A stretch of 64,000 bases of DNA from Deltaproteobacteria bacterium (GCA_020632995.1 JACKEN010000016.1:62001-126000); one strand, 5' to 3'; counted from the first letter of the stretch, positions 26,827 to 35,701 are shown. Translations and numbers: made by a program. The notes: generated by a model from the letters alone, not told the origin.

Positions 26827-28709
26827 CGCCACTCAACGGACGCTATCGTGCCACGACGGGCGACAGGGAACGCGTAGAGGTGCGGCTCGAGCTCTTCGAC
26901 CCGCCCCGTCCGGGTCGACCCGATGGGATCGTCAGCGGTGACATCCTGGTCTCCGGCGCCTACGTGGCGTTCATGTCCTCGCCGACCAGCGCGCAGACGG
27001 GCGCGTCGCTGAGCGAAGCGGGAGGCAAGACGATCGTGGAGGCGCGCGTGAAGTTCGGCGCTCGCAGCTTCAAGTCCGGGCGCTCCGGGAAGATCGAGCT
27101 CGACTTCTCGTCGAAGACGGCCGCGACGATGAAGCTCGAGTGCGCGAGCCTCGGCATCGACGAGACGGTCTCCTTGAAGCGCAAGGACCGGTACTTCCGG
27201 GACATGACGATCGAGATCGACAAGGTGGCCGCCGCGACCTTCCCCGTGAAGGTCCGTCACAATGGCGAGGATTGGACCCTGGACGGGATCTTCAAGGAAG
27301 CAGGCATCAACGCTCGGGTTCGAAGGAGTCAGCGCAGCATCGAGGACAAGGCGGACGGGTGGTCGGAGGCGGACCTCTACGAAGCCCTGCGAAAGTACAG
27401 GATGGAGAACCGCGGTCCGTGGCATGTCCACGTGCTCGTGACCTCGCGGCTCGACGAGGCCGAAGGCTCGGATACGCTCGGGTGGATGTACGACGAGGAG
27501 CCTTCCCCCGGGGATCCTCCGCGGGAGGGATGCGCGGTCTTCTTCGATGCGCTCAAGGACTACGTCGAGCAGGCACACAGCGACTCGAGCGATGCGGTGC
27601 GCGCGAGGGAGTACCTTCTGACGACGGCTCATGAGATTGGACACGCCCTCAATCTCGTACACTCGTGGGTGAAGGGTCGCGCGGATTCACCGTCAGTGAT
27701 GAACTATCCCGAAGAGTACGACTACGGGCCGGACGCCTACTACACGGACCTGAGCATGCGGTTCGACGACAAGGAGCTGGAACACATCCGCCATCACAGC
27801 CGCGAGGTCACCGAGCCCGGCCACGAGCAGGGCACCGCATTCGGCGACGATCCGTTCCGCCGAGTGCCGCGCATTCCGAAGTCGCTGTCGAGACAGGATC
27901 CGTCCGCGCGTCGCCAGATCGAGAACATCCAGGCCGCGCGAGTCGGGCACCGCAGCCGGCTCCTTCGGCAGCTCGAGCTCGAGCTCGTTCTCGAGTCGAC
28001 GACCGTGCTCACCAACGAGCCGCTCTTCGGGGAGGTGAAGTTGAGGCTGGCTGAGGCCAAGCTCGACGCAGACCTGCGTCTGCTGCGGGCGGCCTTCGCT
28101 CTCGACTGGAAGGCCGGCCACCTGCTCGTCGAGATCCGGAGGCCGGGCGAGTCGTGGCGTCGAGTTCAGGCGCTGACCAAGCACTGCTCACACGCGCGGA
28201 CGCGCTCACTCAAGGCTGGCGAGGAGCTGCGCGTGGAGCTGCCCATCGTCGCGACGCGGGCGAAGAAGCCCCTGCTGAGACCAGGCACGTACGAGCTGCG
28301 CATCGTCGCGAAGGTCGGGTATCGGAGCTTCATCCACGACGTCCCTTCGCGACCGGTGACGATCACGGTCCGCGCGCCTGCGACCCCCGAGGAGCGCATG
28401 GTCGTTCGAAGCCTCGCCAAGCTCGAGGTCCGCAAGTACATAGCGCTCGGAGGATTCGGGGCTGACGTTCAAACGCTCAACGACGTCCGGGACCTGAGCC
28501 GCGTGGCGCCGAACCTGACCGGGAGCGCCGCTCGCCTCGCGTTGGCGAGACGGGGGGACCTCACTCAGCGTTCGACGCCGATCACGGGCGTCGACCTCGT
28601 CGAGAGGCTCGCGACCGACGCGACCACGGCCCGCTTCCTCGGCAAGCGGACCAAACGCGTGCTTCGCGACCTCAGCCGGAGGCACCCTTCGAGAACATTG
28701 CCGCGGTGA
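26823..28709 (+). CDS. Metzincin-type zinc protease of the RiPP locus
   Basis: 628 residues from GTG 26823 (GTGA overlap). An N-terminal ~150-residue beta-rich region precedes a catalytic domain with zinc motif HEIGHALNLVH (270-280) and a Met-turn SVMNYP (291-296), the metzincin combination; Asn replaces the usual Gly at the eighth motif position, as in some pappalysin-like members. The C-terminal ~240 residues include an Ig-like region (TNEPLFGEVKLRLAEA, LRPGTYELRIVAKVG) and a basic tail. There is no signal peptide, so it probably acts in the cytosol, plausibly removing the Lys-rich leader. The last 38 bp overlap the convergent CPBP gene. Confidence 0.82.
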   Translation: MTPLNGRYRATTGDRERVEVRLELFDPPRPGRPDGIVSGDILVSGAYVAFMSSPTSAQTGASLSEAGGKTIVEARVKFGARSFKSGRSGKIELDFSSKTAATMKLECASLGIDETVSLKRKDRYFRDMTIEIDKVAAATFPVKVRHNGEDWTLDGIFKEAGINARVRRSQRSIEDKADGWSEADLYEALRKYRMENRGPWHVHVLVTSRLDEAEGSDTLGWMYDEEPSPGDPPREGCAVFFDALKDYVEQAHSDSSDAVRAREYLLTTAHEIGHALNLVHSWVKGRADSPSVMNYPEEYDYGPDAYYTDLSMRFDDKELEHIRHHSREVTEPGHEQGTAFGDDPFRRVPRIPKSLSRQDPSARRQIENIQAARVGHRSRLLRQLELELVLESTTVLTNEPLFGEVKLRLAEAKLDADLRLLRAAFALDWKAGHLLVEIRRPGESWRRVQALTKHCSHARTRSLKAGEELRVELPIVATRAKKPLLRPGTYELRIVAKVGYRSFIHDVPSRPVTITVRAPATPEERMVVRSLAKLEVRKYIALGGFGADVQTLNDVRDLSRVAPNLTGSAARLALARRGDLTQRSTPITGVDLVERLATDATTARFLGKRTKRVLRDLSRRHPSRTLPR

Positions 28710-29622
28710 GCGCGACGTTCACGAGCAGGTACAGCCCGACGAGCGTGAGCGACGAAACAGAGAGCAGGGCGCTCGTGAGCGAGCGGTCCGCGGTCCGTCC
28801 GTCGAGCTCGGCGGTCCTCTTGCGCAACGCGACGCCATAGATGGCGATGCCCGTCGCGACGACGAGCGCGGATACGAGCAAGGCGATGCCGCTGGTCTCC
28901 GTACGGACCGTGGCGTGCTTCTCGATGACCGCAGTGACTGAATGAAGCGCAGGGATGGTGAGGATCGTTCCCAGCACATTGCCCATCACATGGAAAGCGA
29001 TGGCTGGGCCGATGCTCTTGGCGCGCAGCGTGAGCAGCGCGCAGATGACGCCCAGCACGAAAGCCCACGGGAACGCCAGGAAGTGGATGTGCGCCATCCC
29101 GAAGAGGAACGAGGACCCCACGACGGCGACGCCGTCGCCCCACGGGCGCAGCGCGCGCAGCACGGCACCGCGGAACAGCAACTCTTCTCCGATTGGTCCG
29201 ACGATGGCGTTGAGCAGGAGCGCCGAAGCAAACCCGCCGATGGTCGACGTGACCGACTCGGGCGGGGTCTGCGTCGCGCCCATCATCGCCATCGCCCCTC
29301 CGAACAACACGCCGAACGCGTTCGCGACGAGCGGGGTCATCACCGCGAGGAGCATGACCGGACCCGCCCAAGGGCGAGAGAAGACAGGCCAGAGCGGCCG
29401 CGCGCCCCGAAAGTACGCGAGGGCGCCCACCGACAGGACCAAGAGCCTGACGGGTAGCTCGCGAACCTCCGCCGGAAGCCGATTCGCGACGGTGAACATG
29501 AGGACGAGCGTGCCGAAGTATGTGAGCAGGACGAAGCGGACCGCGCGTCGTAGCGGCCGGTGAACCACGACGTCGGTATCCATCAGGCGTTGCTCTACCA
29601 CGGTCGCCCAGAGTAGAGCCAT
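28672..29622 (-). CDS. CPBP-family intramembrane protease within the RiPP locus
   Basis: 316 residues with about eight hydrophobic segments. CPBP/CAAX (ABI) motifs: EELLFRG at 146-152, FGMAHIHFL (His178) and FHVMGN, supplying the Glu-Glu, His and His/Asn active-site set. Members process membrane or peptide substrates and often protect bacteriocin producers. Start is either ATG 29622 or ATG 29583 (beginning MDTDVVVHRP); the latter would leave room for a promoter facing the MBL gene. It is convergent with the metzincin gene and the only minus-strand member downstream of the precursor, so it may be separately regulated (self-immunity or export processing, inferred). Confidence 0.85.
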   Translation of the reverse strand: MALLWATVVEQRLMDTDVVVHRPLRRAVRFVLLTYFGTLVLMFTVANRLPAEVRELPVRLLVLSVGALAYFRGARPLWPVFSRPWAGPVMLLAVMTPLVANAFGVLFGGAMAMMGATQTPPESVTSTIGGFASALLLNAIVGPIGEELLFRGAVLRALRPWGDGVAVVGSSFLFGMAHIHFLAFPWAFVLGVICALLTLRAKSIGPAIAFHVMGNVLGTILTIPALHSVTAVIEKHATVRTETSGIALLVSALVVATGIAIYGVALRKRTAELDGRTADRSLTSALLSVSSLTLVGLYLLVNVALTAAMFSKGASG

Positions 29623-29626
29623 ACGA

Positions 29627-31060
29627 ATGCTCGTCCTCCGGGAGGACCTCGCGGTATCCGTACTCTATGACGACGAGAGTCGCTTCGGGAGCGCGCTGAC
29701 CCGGCGCGCTGACGAGGTCGCGCGCGAAGTATTTCGTCCGCTCTACCAAGCGATGCTCGGGGAGCGACCGGAGGCGCCGTCGGCGCTGCGGGGCGTGGTT
29801 CGAAGACGAGCGGCCTTTCGAGCCGCCACGGAGTCCCTCGGACGCCGCGGGTGGTTGGTTCGGCCCGAGGTGCTGTATCCGGATCCGGCGCGGACGCGAC
29901 CTGCGGTGCTAACGATCGGCCCCACGCCGGAAGCGCCGTCCTTGTTGCTCGAGGTCGCGCCGAGCCGGTGGCGCGAGATCCACGACGTCGTGGCCGCGCT
30001 CGCCACGGTGGGGGTCGAGCGAAGCTCACAGCACCCGGTGGTACGCGCGATGTACGCGCGCGGACTCCTCCGAGAGCAGGAGGCGACTTTGCCGTACGAG
30101 GAGGAGGCAGACCTGCGCTTCGTCGGGCACAACACTGCCGTCGTCCGTTCCGCCCGCGCGACGATCGTCACCGATCCGCTCCTGCTCCCCCGTGGTCCCG
30201 AGGACCACGACTACGCGCCTCTGCCGCGGGCGAAGCTCGGCCCGGTACAGGCGATTCTCATTACCCATTCGCATGTGGACCACTTCCATCCTGGGTCGCT
30301 GCTGCAGTTCGACCGGCGAACGCTCGTGATCGTCCCGCACGTCCCTCGTGAGTCGCTCCTGTCGCCCGACATGGCACATCGCGCGAGAGAGTTCGGCTTC
30401 GAGAACGTAGAGATACTGCGGTGGGGTGAGTCTCGTTGGATCGAGGACATAGAAGTCGTCGCGCTGCCCTTCTATGGCGAGCAGCCAACGGTCGGCGTGC
30501 GCCTGCACCCCGAGGTGCGGAACTGCGGGAACACTTACTTCGTGCGCACGCCCAAACTGTCGATGGCGTTCCTTGCCGACACGGGACGCGACGAGCGAGG
30601 TGACATGCTGACGGACGTCGCGCCGAGCATCCGCTCGCTCGGCCCCCCGGATCTGCTCTTCGTTGGCCATCGGGGTGTCACTCTGAAGCCCGTCGATCTG
30701 CTCAGCTCGGATCTCGCCCGCTACTTCTACTTCGTGCCCCCAGAGGCTTGGGAAGAGCCGCAGCAGCTGATGACCACGTCACAGGAGGCCGCCGCCATCG
30801 CCGAAGCCACGGACACGAGCTTCGTCGTGCCGTACGCCGCCGGAGGCGCGCCGTGGCACTGGCGACTCGGGCTCGGGCCGAATCTCCACGCGCCGGACTC
30901 GGAGAATCCGGACGTGAACCCGTTTCCGGAGCGGTTCGTCGAGTACTGTCGTCCCGGCGGACCGCATCCGTTGGTGCTCCGACCCGGCGACGGGCTCGCC
31001 CGCGAGGGCCAGCAGCTGAAGCTGCTACGGACCCGTCCGCACGCGTGGCCGGGGCCCTGA
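29627..31060 (+). CDS. MBL-fold metal-dependent hydrolase ending the RiPP locus
   Basis: 477 residues. The N-terminal ~160 residues are unassigned and Arg-rich. The metallo-beta-lactamase fold follows: FVGHNTAVVRS, TDPLLLP, ITHSHVDHFH with His214, His216, Asp218 and His219 as metal ligands, FLADTGRDERGDM, and LFVGHRG. The arrangement is of the UlaG-like branch that hydrolyses phosphodiesters, lactones or amides. An MBL protein (PqqB) is also a late oxidant in PQQ maturation, so a tailoring or hydrolytic step on the modified peptide is conceivable. Start ATG 29627 lies 4 bp from the divergent CPBP start. Confidence 0.85.
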   Translation: MLVLREDLAVSVLYDDESRFGSALTRRADEVAREVFRPLYQAMLGERPEAPSALRGVVRRRAAFRAATESLGRRGWLVRPEVLYPDPARTRPAVLTIGPTPEAPSLLLEVAPSRWREIHDVVAALATVGVERSSQHPVVRAMYARGLLREQEATLPYEEEADLRFVGHNTAVVRSARATIVTDPLLLPRGPEDHDYAPLPRAKLGPVQAILITHSHVDHFHPGSLLQFDRRTLVIVPHVPRESLLSPDMAHRAREFGFENVEILRWGESRWIEDIEVVALPFYGEQPTVGVRLHPEVRNCGNTYFVRTPKLSMAFLADTGRDERGDMLTDVAPSIRSLGPPDLLFVGHRGVTLKPVDLLSSDLARYFYFVPPEAWEEPQQLMTTSQEAAAIAEATDTSFVVPYAAGGAPWHWRLGLGPNLHAPDSENPDVNPFPERFVEYCRPGGPHPLVLRPGDGLAREGQQLKLLRTRPHAWPGP

Positions 31061-31221
31061 GCGCCGCAGTCGGCGGGCACGTTGCCCTCGACAGCCCTCG
31101 AATACCCGGACGACCCGACGCGCTGGGATCCCGCCGAGGCCGCGCCGACGGCCGGCTCGGCTGGAGGGGGCGGCGCGCGGCGTGCTTCCCGCGGGCTCGA
31201 TCCGCTGCCTCGGTCGGAGGG

Positions 31222-31275
31222 CATAGGAAACATAAGATCTCGTGGTACTTCCCTCCGTCTGCTCGAACCACACCG
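31222..31275 (-). repeat. IS91-like terminus, copy 2 (direct repeat of 18053)
   Basis: Bases 31222-31244 are identical to 18053-18075 and in the same orientation, 13.2 kb apart, flanking the RiPP locus. Here the sequence stands directly downstream of the transposase remnant, where IS91 elements carry oriIS. The adjacent hairpin differs in sequence from copy 1 but keeps its position and the shared GTCTGCTxGAAC loop, so structure seems conserved over sequence. Confidence 0.65.
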
Positions 31276-32165
31276 TCTGCTTCGGAGAAGCAATGGCTAC
31301 CGGAGTCGGACACGGGGCGGGGCGGACCGCCTCAGGGCGGCGCGTCGCGGCCGGAGCCAAGATCCCGTGGTATCGGACCAGGTTCATGCCGAGGGGCGGG
31401 ATCTGAGAGGTCACACGGCGCAGAAAGGTCAACGGGTCGAGAAACAGGTGGGTCTCGCCGGTGGGCTTCGGGTGGCCGAGCCGGAAAGCGACGCGACCGT
31501 CTCTGCATAGCTGTACCTGCTGCTCCGCGAACGGCGGGCGACTCACGTGGCGGACCAGGCGCGCGCGGCCGTCGGCGTCGTGGCCGGCGATCGCGACGCC
31601 CGCGTGGATCGAGAACCCGCGGTGCGCGGCGGCGGACGTCGTCGACCGACCGACCGGCGGCGTCGACTCCACGACATGGCCATCGGGGAGGAGCCAGCCG
31701 GACTTGGGCCACGGCCCCTCCTCCCTCGGGTCGCCTTCTTCCTGGATCAGCCCCTCGGCGTCGATGACACCCTCTCGGATGAAGTACGCGGCCACGCGCT
31801 CTGCGACCCGGCTCGAGACCGCGAGGACCTCCTCAGACGTGGGCGGCGAGGCGGGCTCGAAGACCGGGTGGTCGCCACGGTCCACGTACGTCCCGTCGAG
31901 CGCGAGTACGTGCGAGTGGACGTGGAGGTTGAGGGCGGCGCCGGATCGGCACATCGGGCAGCACGGCGTCGACGAGGTGGGCGGTCTGGGCCGCGCTGCG
32001 CTTCGCGCTGCAGGCCGGGCACACTGCCCTCGCCTTGCAGCTGAACGGCACGAGGCGCTCGAGGGCGCAGTCTGCGCATCGCGTCCGGAGGAAACCGCGG
32101 CTCAGGTCGCCGCACCCGAGGTAGGTGACGAACCGGCGCCGGACGTGAGTGGGGAGCTCCACGCC
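31222..32165 (-). mobile_element. Decayed IS91-like element, remnant 1 (transposase pseudogene plus terminus)
   Basis: The minus strand from 32162 gives the IS91 zinc-finger domain: LPTHVRRRFVTYLGCGDLS, RTRCADC, FSCKARAVCPAC and LVDAVLPDVP. The sequence then jumps, with frame change near 31955, to ALNLHVHSHVLALDG, GVAIAGHDADGRARLVRHVS and LDPLTFLRRV...MNLVRYHGILAP, the C-terminal half of the Y2 transposase. Roughly 150 residues between the two are missing. The element ends at the 23-bp terminus 31222-31244, followed by a GTGGT/ACCAC hairpin (about 31244-31273). It is not functional. Confidence 0.82.
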
Positions 32166-32961
32166 GCGGTCCGGTCTGCGGAGACCTCGACGTGAGCGCC
32201 CGGGTGCGCGGTGGTTCGTGACGGTGCGGTGTGCCCGAGCGCAGTTTCGGTTGCGGCCGGACGAGACCCGGCGGGCGGCGTTTGGCTTCTACCTGGGGCG
32301 GGCGCTGGAAGCGCATCCCGGGATCGAGCTGTGCGCGGCGGTACAGATGTCGAACCACCTGCACCTGGTGGTGGTGGACCGGTCCTCGGAGCTATCGGGG
32401 TTCATGTGCCGGTTCCTTGGGCCTCTGGCGAAGGTGCTGAACGGGCTGGATGGGACACGGGGTCAGGTGTTCGAGCGCCGGTACGCGGCGACGGAGATCG
32501 TGGATGACGACGCGCTGCTGGACTGCATCACCTACGTGGTGACGAACCCGGAGGCGGCGGGGTTGGTGCGGACGGACGCGGAGTCGCCGGGGTTGCTGTT
32601 GGACCCGCGGGGTCAGCGCGAGGAGCGGTTCGAGCGGGTGCGGTCGGAGGAGTACGCGCGGGCGGTGGCGTCCGCGGCGGCGCGCGGGGACGGGGAGACG
32701 GTGGCTGAGGCGGACTTCACGGATGTGACCTGGGTTCGGGTGGGCGGCGCGCTCGAGGCCGAAGAGCTGGCTGACCTGGCTGCGCGCGTCTTGGCGCGCC
32801 GGACGAAGCTGCGGGCGGCGCGTAACGGGCGTCCAGTGCTGGGGGCGCGGCGGGTGGTGCAGGAGGACGTGTTCTCGGCGCCGGCGCACCCGAAGCGGAG
32901 TCCGATGCCGCTGTGTCACGCGAGCACGGGGGACTTGTGGTTGGCGTTTCGCGAGGGATAG
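32149..32961 (+). CDS. Y1 (IS200/REP-associated-like) tyrosine transposase
   Basis: 270 residues from GTG 32149. HUH endonuclease signature MSNHLHLVV near residue 68 and catalytic-Tyr helix DALLDCITYVVTNPEAAGLV near 125-144, the order seen in single-domain Y1 transposases related to TnpA-REP (RAYT). The beginning, ARWFVTVRCARAQFRLRPDE, also matches. A ~120-residue C-terminal extension is unusual. It appears intact. It is divergent from the IS91 remnant, whose N-terminus is cut where this gene starts. Flanking REP-like repeats were looked for; only short direct repeats downstream were seen. Confidence 0.82.
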   Translation: MGSSTPRSGLRRPRRERPGARWFVTVRCARAQFRLRPDETRRAAFGFYLGRALEAHPGIELCAAVQMSNHLHLVVVDRSSELSGFMCRFLGPLAKVLNGLDGTRGQVFERRYAATEIVDDDALLDCITYVVTNPEAAGLVRTDAESPGLLLDPRGQREERFERVRSEEYARAVASAAARGDGETVAEADFTDVTWVRVGGALEAEELADLAARVLARRTKLRAARNGRPVLGARRVVQEDVFSAPAHPKRSPMPLCHASTGDLWLAFREG

Positions 32962-33418
32962 CGGGCGGTTCGCGAGGGATGGCGGCGGTTCGTGTGGGCG
33001 TATCGCGCGGCGTCTGCGGCGTTCCGGGAGGGGGACTTCGGGACGGTGTTCCCGGACTTCAGCTTCCGGCCTTGGACGCCACCTCTTTGAGGGGTGGCGG
33101 CTCACGATGTCGACGAAGGGACCGAGCAGGGAGCTCGGGATGGTGGGGTGCGTGCTTCAGTGGGCGCTCGGGTTGGTATAGAGGGTGCCTGGGGCCGCGA
33201 ACGCGATGGCGACGGCGTGGGGCAGCGCGGGGGCGCGTGGGGTTCAAATCACATAGGGGACGCCTCTGGGGCTTGGGTGAAATGCGCAAGCAAGCTTGCG
33301 ATAGTGGGTGGCACCCAAGTCGCCCCAAGTCGCCCCCACCCAAGTCGCCCCAAGTCGCGCACCCAAGTCGCGTGGGCGGCACCCAAGTCTGGCCCAAGTC
33401 TGGGTGCGATGGGCCTCG
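32962..33418. other. Repeat-bearing gap downstream of the Y1 transposase
   Basis: No credible gene in 457 bp. At the left edge GGTTCGCGAGGGAT is duplicated about 20 bp apart (around 32947-32981). On the right, 33314-33401 holds seven copies of CCAAGTC, mostly as CCAAGTCGC, at irregular 10-20 bp spacing, all in one orientation. The run ends just before the 3' end of the minus-strand lipoprotein gene. The repeats could be substrates of the neighbouring Y1 transposase or simple slippage products. Confidence 0.6.
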
Positions 33419-33988
33419 TCAGAACACCACAGATCCGCTGCAACTCTCGCGGCTGGTGAGTGCGCTGAACGAGAAGGTGTTGGGCCCTCGGGCCAGCGAG
33501 ACCCGGCGCGGCCCCTTGGTGAAGCTCAGCGGATTGCCGGTGGGCCGGATGAAGTTGCGATAAATGGTGCGCGTCGCACCGCTGAATGCGCGCTGGTCCA
33601 TTTGGACGCGCCAGTCGGCATAGTGCGGCTGGTTCCGCGGCTGGGTGACGGTCAGCTTCACCTTGACCAACCCCCGATCCACCTTGGTGACGGCGAAGGA
33701 CCAGTGAGCGGGCCGGCGCCAACCGGGCACGCCGCCCGAGCATTGGCCCGACGCGACGACTTGGGCGCCCACGCTGGCCCCGCCGATGTCGTCGGCGGTG
33801 AACAGAGCGTCGTCGATCACCGTGCTAGCCGCCTCCAACTCTTGGCCCGGTTCGGCGCTGGATAGGGCGTCCGACGAGGGCTCGCTGGCCTCTTCGCTGC
33901 CGCCGCACGCCCCGATAACGGCGGCGAGCAACACCGGCGTCCATCGCCGGGCCAAAGAGGGTATGAGTGCGTTATCGATGTATCTCAC
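33419..33988 (-). CDS. Small lipoprotein, unknown function
   Basis: 189 residues: signal peptide with lipobox IGAC (Cys28), a Ser/Glu-rich spacer, then a ~130-residue beta-rich domain beginning STVIDDALFTADDIGGASVG and containing HWSFAVTKVDRGLVKVKLTV. Two Cys late in the protein (SCSGSVVF end and QCSGG) could form a disulfide. No family recognised. Its stop lies at the end of the CCAAGTC repeat run. Confidence 0.7.
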   Translation of the reverse strand: MRYIDNALIPSLARRWTPVLLAAVIGACGGSEEASEPSSDALSSAEPGQELEAASTVIDDALFTADDIGGASVGAQVVASGQCSGGVPGWRRPAHWSFAVTKVDRGLVKVKLTVTQPRNQPHYADWRVQMDQRAFSGATRTIYRNFIRPTGNPLSFTKGPRRVSLARGPNTFSFSALTSRESCSGSVVF

Positions 33989-34042
33989 GAATATGTCTCC
34001 TTCACCCGCGCGGGTGACGGTCAGGGCCCCGTGGGGGCGTTG

Positions 34043-35701
34043 TCACGGCGCGTCGCACGCGCCATCGTTGGTGGTGATGATGAAGCTCGGCAGACTGTTC
34101 AAGCTGACGTCCAAAGTCCCGGCGGGCGACGTGGAGACGCGCTGCACGTCACCACGCCGCCGCGCCAGCTTGGAGATGCAGTACTCACCGCCTTCGCCGC
34201 TGGTGGGGATGGCCACGTCGACGCGGGCATCGCGAGCGTGCCAGGCGACGAAGCCGCTCATCGCTTCGGGCGCGTCGCGACGGAAGGGGAACACGAAGAC
34301 GAACGGGTCGCCGAGATCGATGCGGGCGCCGATGTTGGTGCCGGTGAGTTGACGGGCGTAGTGCTGCACGGCGCGCCACGCGTCGGTGGGTTCGAGGGTG
34401 CTGTTGACCACCATGCCGAACCCCTGGCCCAACTCGTCGGGTCGCCGCCAGGTGAACAGGGTCACGAACGCCACCCGCCGCAGCGCCAGCATATGAGTGA
34501 GGCCGCGCTGCAGATACTTCGCGCGGTCGAAGTCGCGGAGCACGCAGGCCACTGTGTTGCCGCCATCTTCGGGCGCTCGGTCGCACACGTCGTGCACCTG
34601 ATAGCCGTACTCGGTGACGCCGAGCGCCAGCCGCTTGCGCGAGTCGGTCCGCGCGACGTGGTCGGGATGATCGACGATGGCCGCCACGGCTGTGACGATG
34701 TCGACCACCCCCACCTCGAGGCCGGTGGGATTGTCGGGCCCGTCGGTAAAGGTGTCGTAGGGGTGAAAAGTGAGTCCGTCGTAGACATCTTCCAGGTTCT
34801 GGAGCCCGGCGGGTCCAGGAAAGTCGAAGCTGAGGATGCGCTCCAGAAACTCGGCGGCCTTGTGCGGCCGCCCGACGCGCCATTGCCACGCTCCCGCGGC
34901 CAAGCCCGTCAGGTAGAGCGGTGCGCTGCGCGCTCGACGCTGCACGTCGGGATCGTCGTGTGCGGCGGCGCGTACGGCGCGGGCGGCGGCGCGGGCCAGC
35001 AACTTGTATTGTTCGGCGTTGGCGAGGTGATCTTTCTCGCGGGTGCGGCACACGTTGTAGAAGCCGCCGTTGGGCTCGTTGCCGATCTCGAACGCGATGT
35101 TCACCGAGCGACCGACGCGGTCCACGATCTGCCGCTCCGCTAGGTGCACGGCCGCGTGGGCCACGAAGTCGGCGTAGCCGGCGAACTCGGCGGTGGTGTG
35201 CGGGGACAGTCCTTCCAGCCGATCGCTGGTGCTGCCATCCGCCCCGCACGCGACCTTGGGGTCGTTGTCCTCGGCCGCGACGTACAACGGGTTCGAGCTC
35301 CCCGGGTTCATCTGGAGGACGTACGAGAAGCCGTAGCGCTCGCCGATCTCCAAGTAGCGATCGAGCAGGGCGTCGAGGCGTGCGTAATCTCCGCGACTCC
35401 CTACTTCGAGCTTCCGCCAAAACAAGGCGGTGCGCAGCGCACGCGCCCCGGTCTGGACGATCAGCTCGGCGTCGGCGTCGATCTCGGGTCCCTCCAGGAC
35501 ATTGCCGTTGATGGCGTAGCCGAGCCGGGCCGGCGTGACCTTGTTGCCGCCGGCAAAGGGGATGAACCAATCCTGGGCATTGGAGAGTTCGGCGGTGACC
35601 CAGTCCGGCGGCCCCTCGCCCGCGGACGGGTTCAGTGACTCGCCCTGACAGGCCGCCGTGGACAGGCCGATGCAGAGGATGGTGGACGTGAGCCGGGTCA
35701 T
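34043..35701 (-). CDS. Secreted glycoside hydrolase-like lipoprotein (clan GH-A type)
   Basis: 552 residues from ATG 35701, chosen for the AGGAGG six bases upstream. Lipobox TAAC (Cys18). A TIM-barrel hydrolase pattern shows an acid/base Glu in FEIGNEPNGG and a likely nucleophile Glu in GVTEYGYQ, with YGFSYVLQMNPG and LTFHPYDT. These are clan GH-A features (GH5/GH39-like); the exact family is uncertain. It probably degrades a polysaccharide at the cell surface. Divergent from the sigma factor gene across 184 bp, which hints at linked control. Confidence 0.75.
   Translation of the reverse strand: MTRLTSTILCIGLSTAACQGESLNPSAGEGPPDWVTAELSNAQDWFIPFAGGNKVTPARLGYAINGNVLEGPEIDADAELIVQTGARALRTALFWRKLEVGSRGDYARLDALLDRYLEIGERYGFSYVLQMNPGSSNPLYVAAEDNDPKVACGADGSTSDRLEGLSPHTTAEFAGYADFVAHAAVHLAERQIVDRVGRSVNIAFEIGNEPNGGFYNVCRTREKDHLANAEQYKLLARAAARAVRAAAHDDPDVQRRARSAPLYLTGLAAGAWQWRVGRPHKAAEFLERILSFDFPGPAGLQNLEDVYDGLTFHPYDTFTDGPDNPTGLEVGVVDIVTAVAAIVDHPDHVARTDSRKRLALGVTEYGYQVHDVCDRAPEDGGNTVACVLRDFDRAKYLQRGLTHMLALRRVAFVTLFTWRRPDELGQGFGMVVNSTLEPTDAWRAVQHYARQLTGTNIGARIDLGDPFVFVFPFRRDAPEAMSGFVAWHARDARVDVAIPTSGEGGEYCISKLARRRGDVQRVSTSPAGTLDVSLNSLPSFIITTNDGACDAP

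Noticed and set aside
30702..31313. Minus-strand frames over the end of the MBL gene and the 31.2-kb terminus
   Set aside because: They are antisense shadows; their apparent shared peptide RDLMFPMP is only the translation of the 23-bp repeat.
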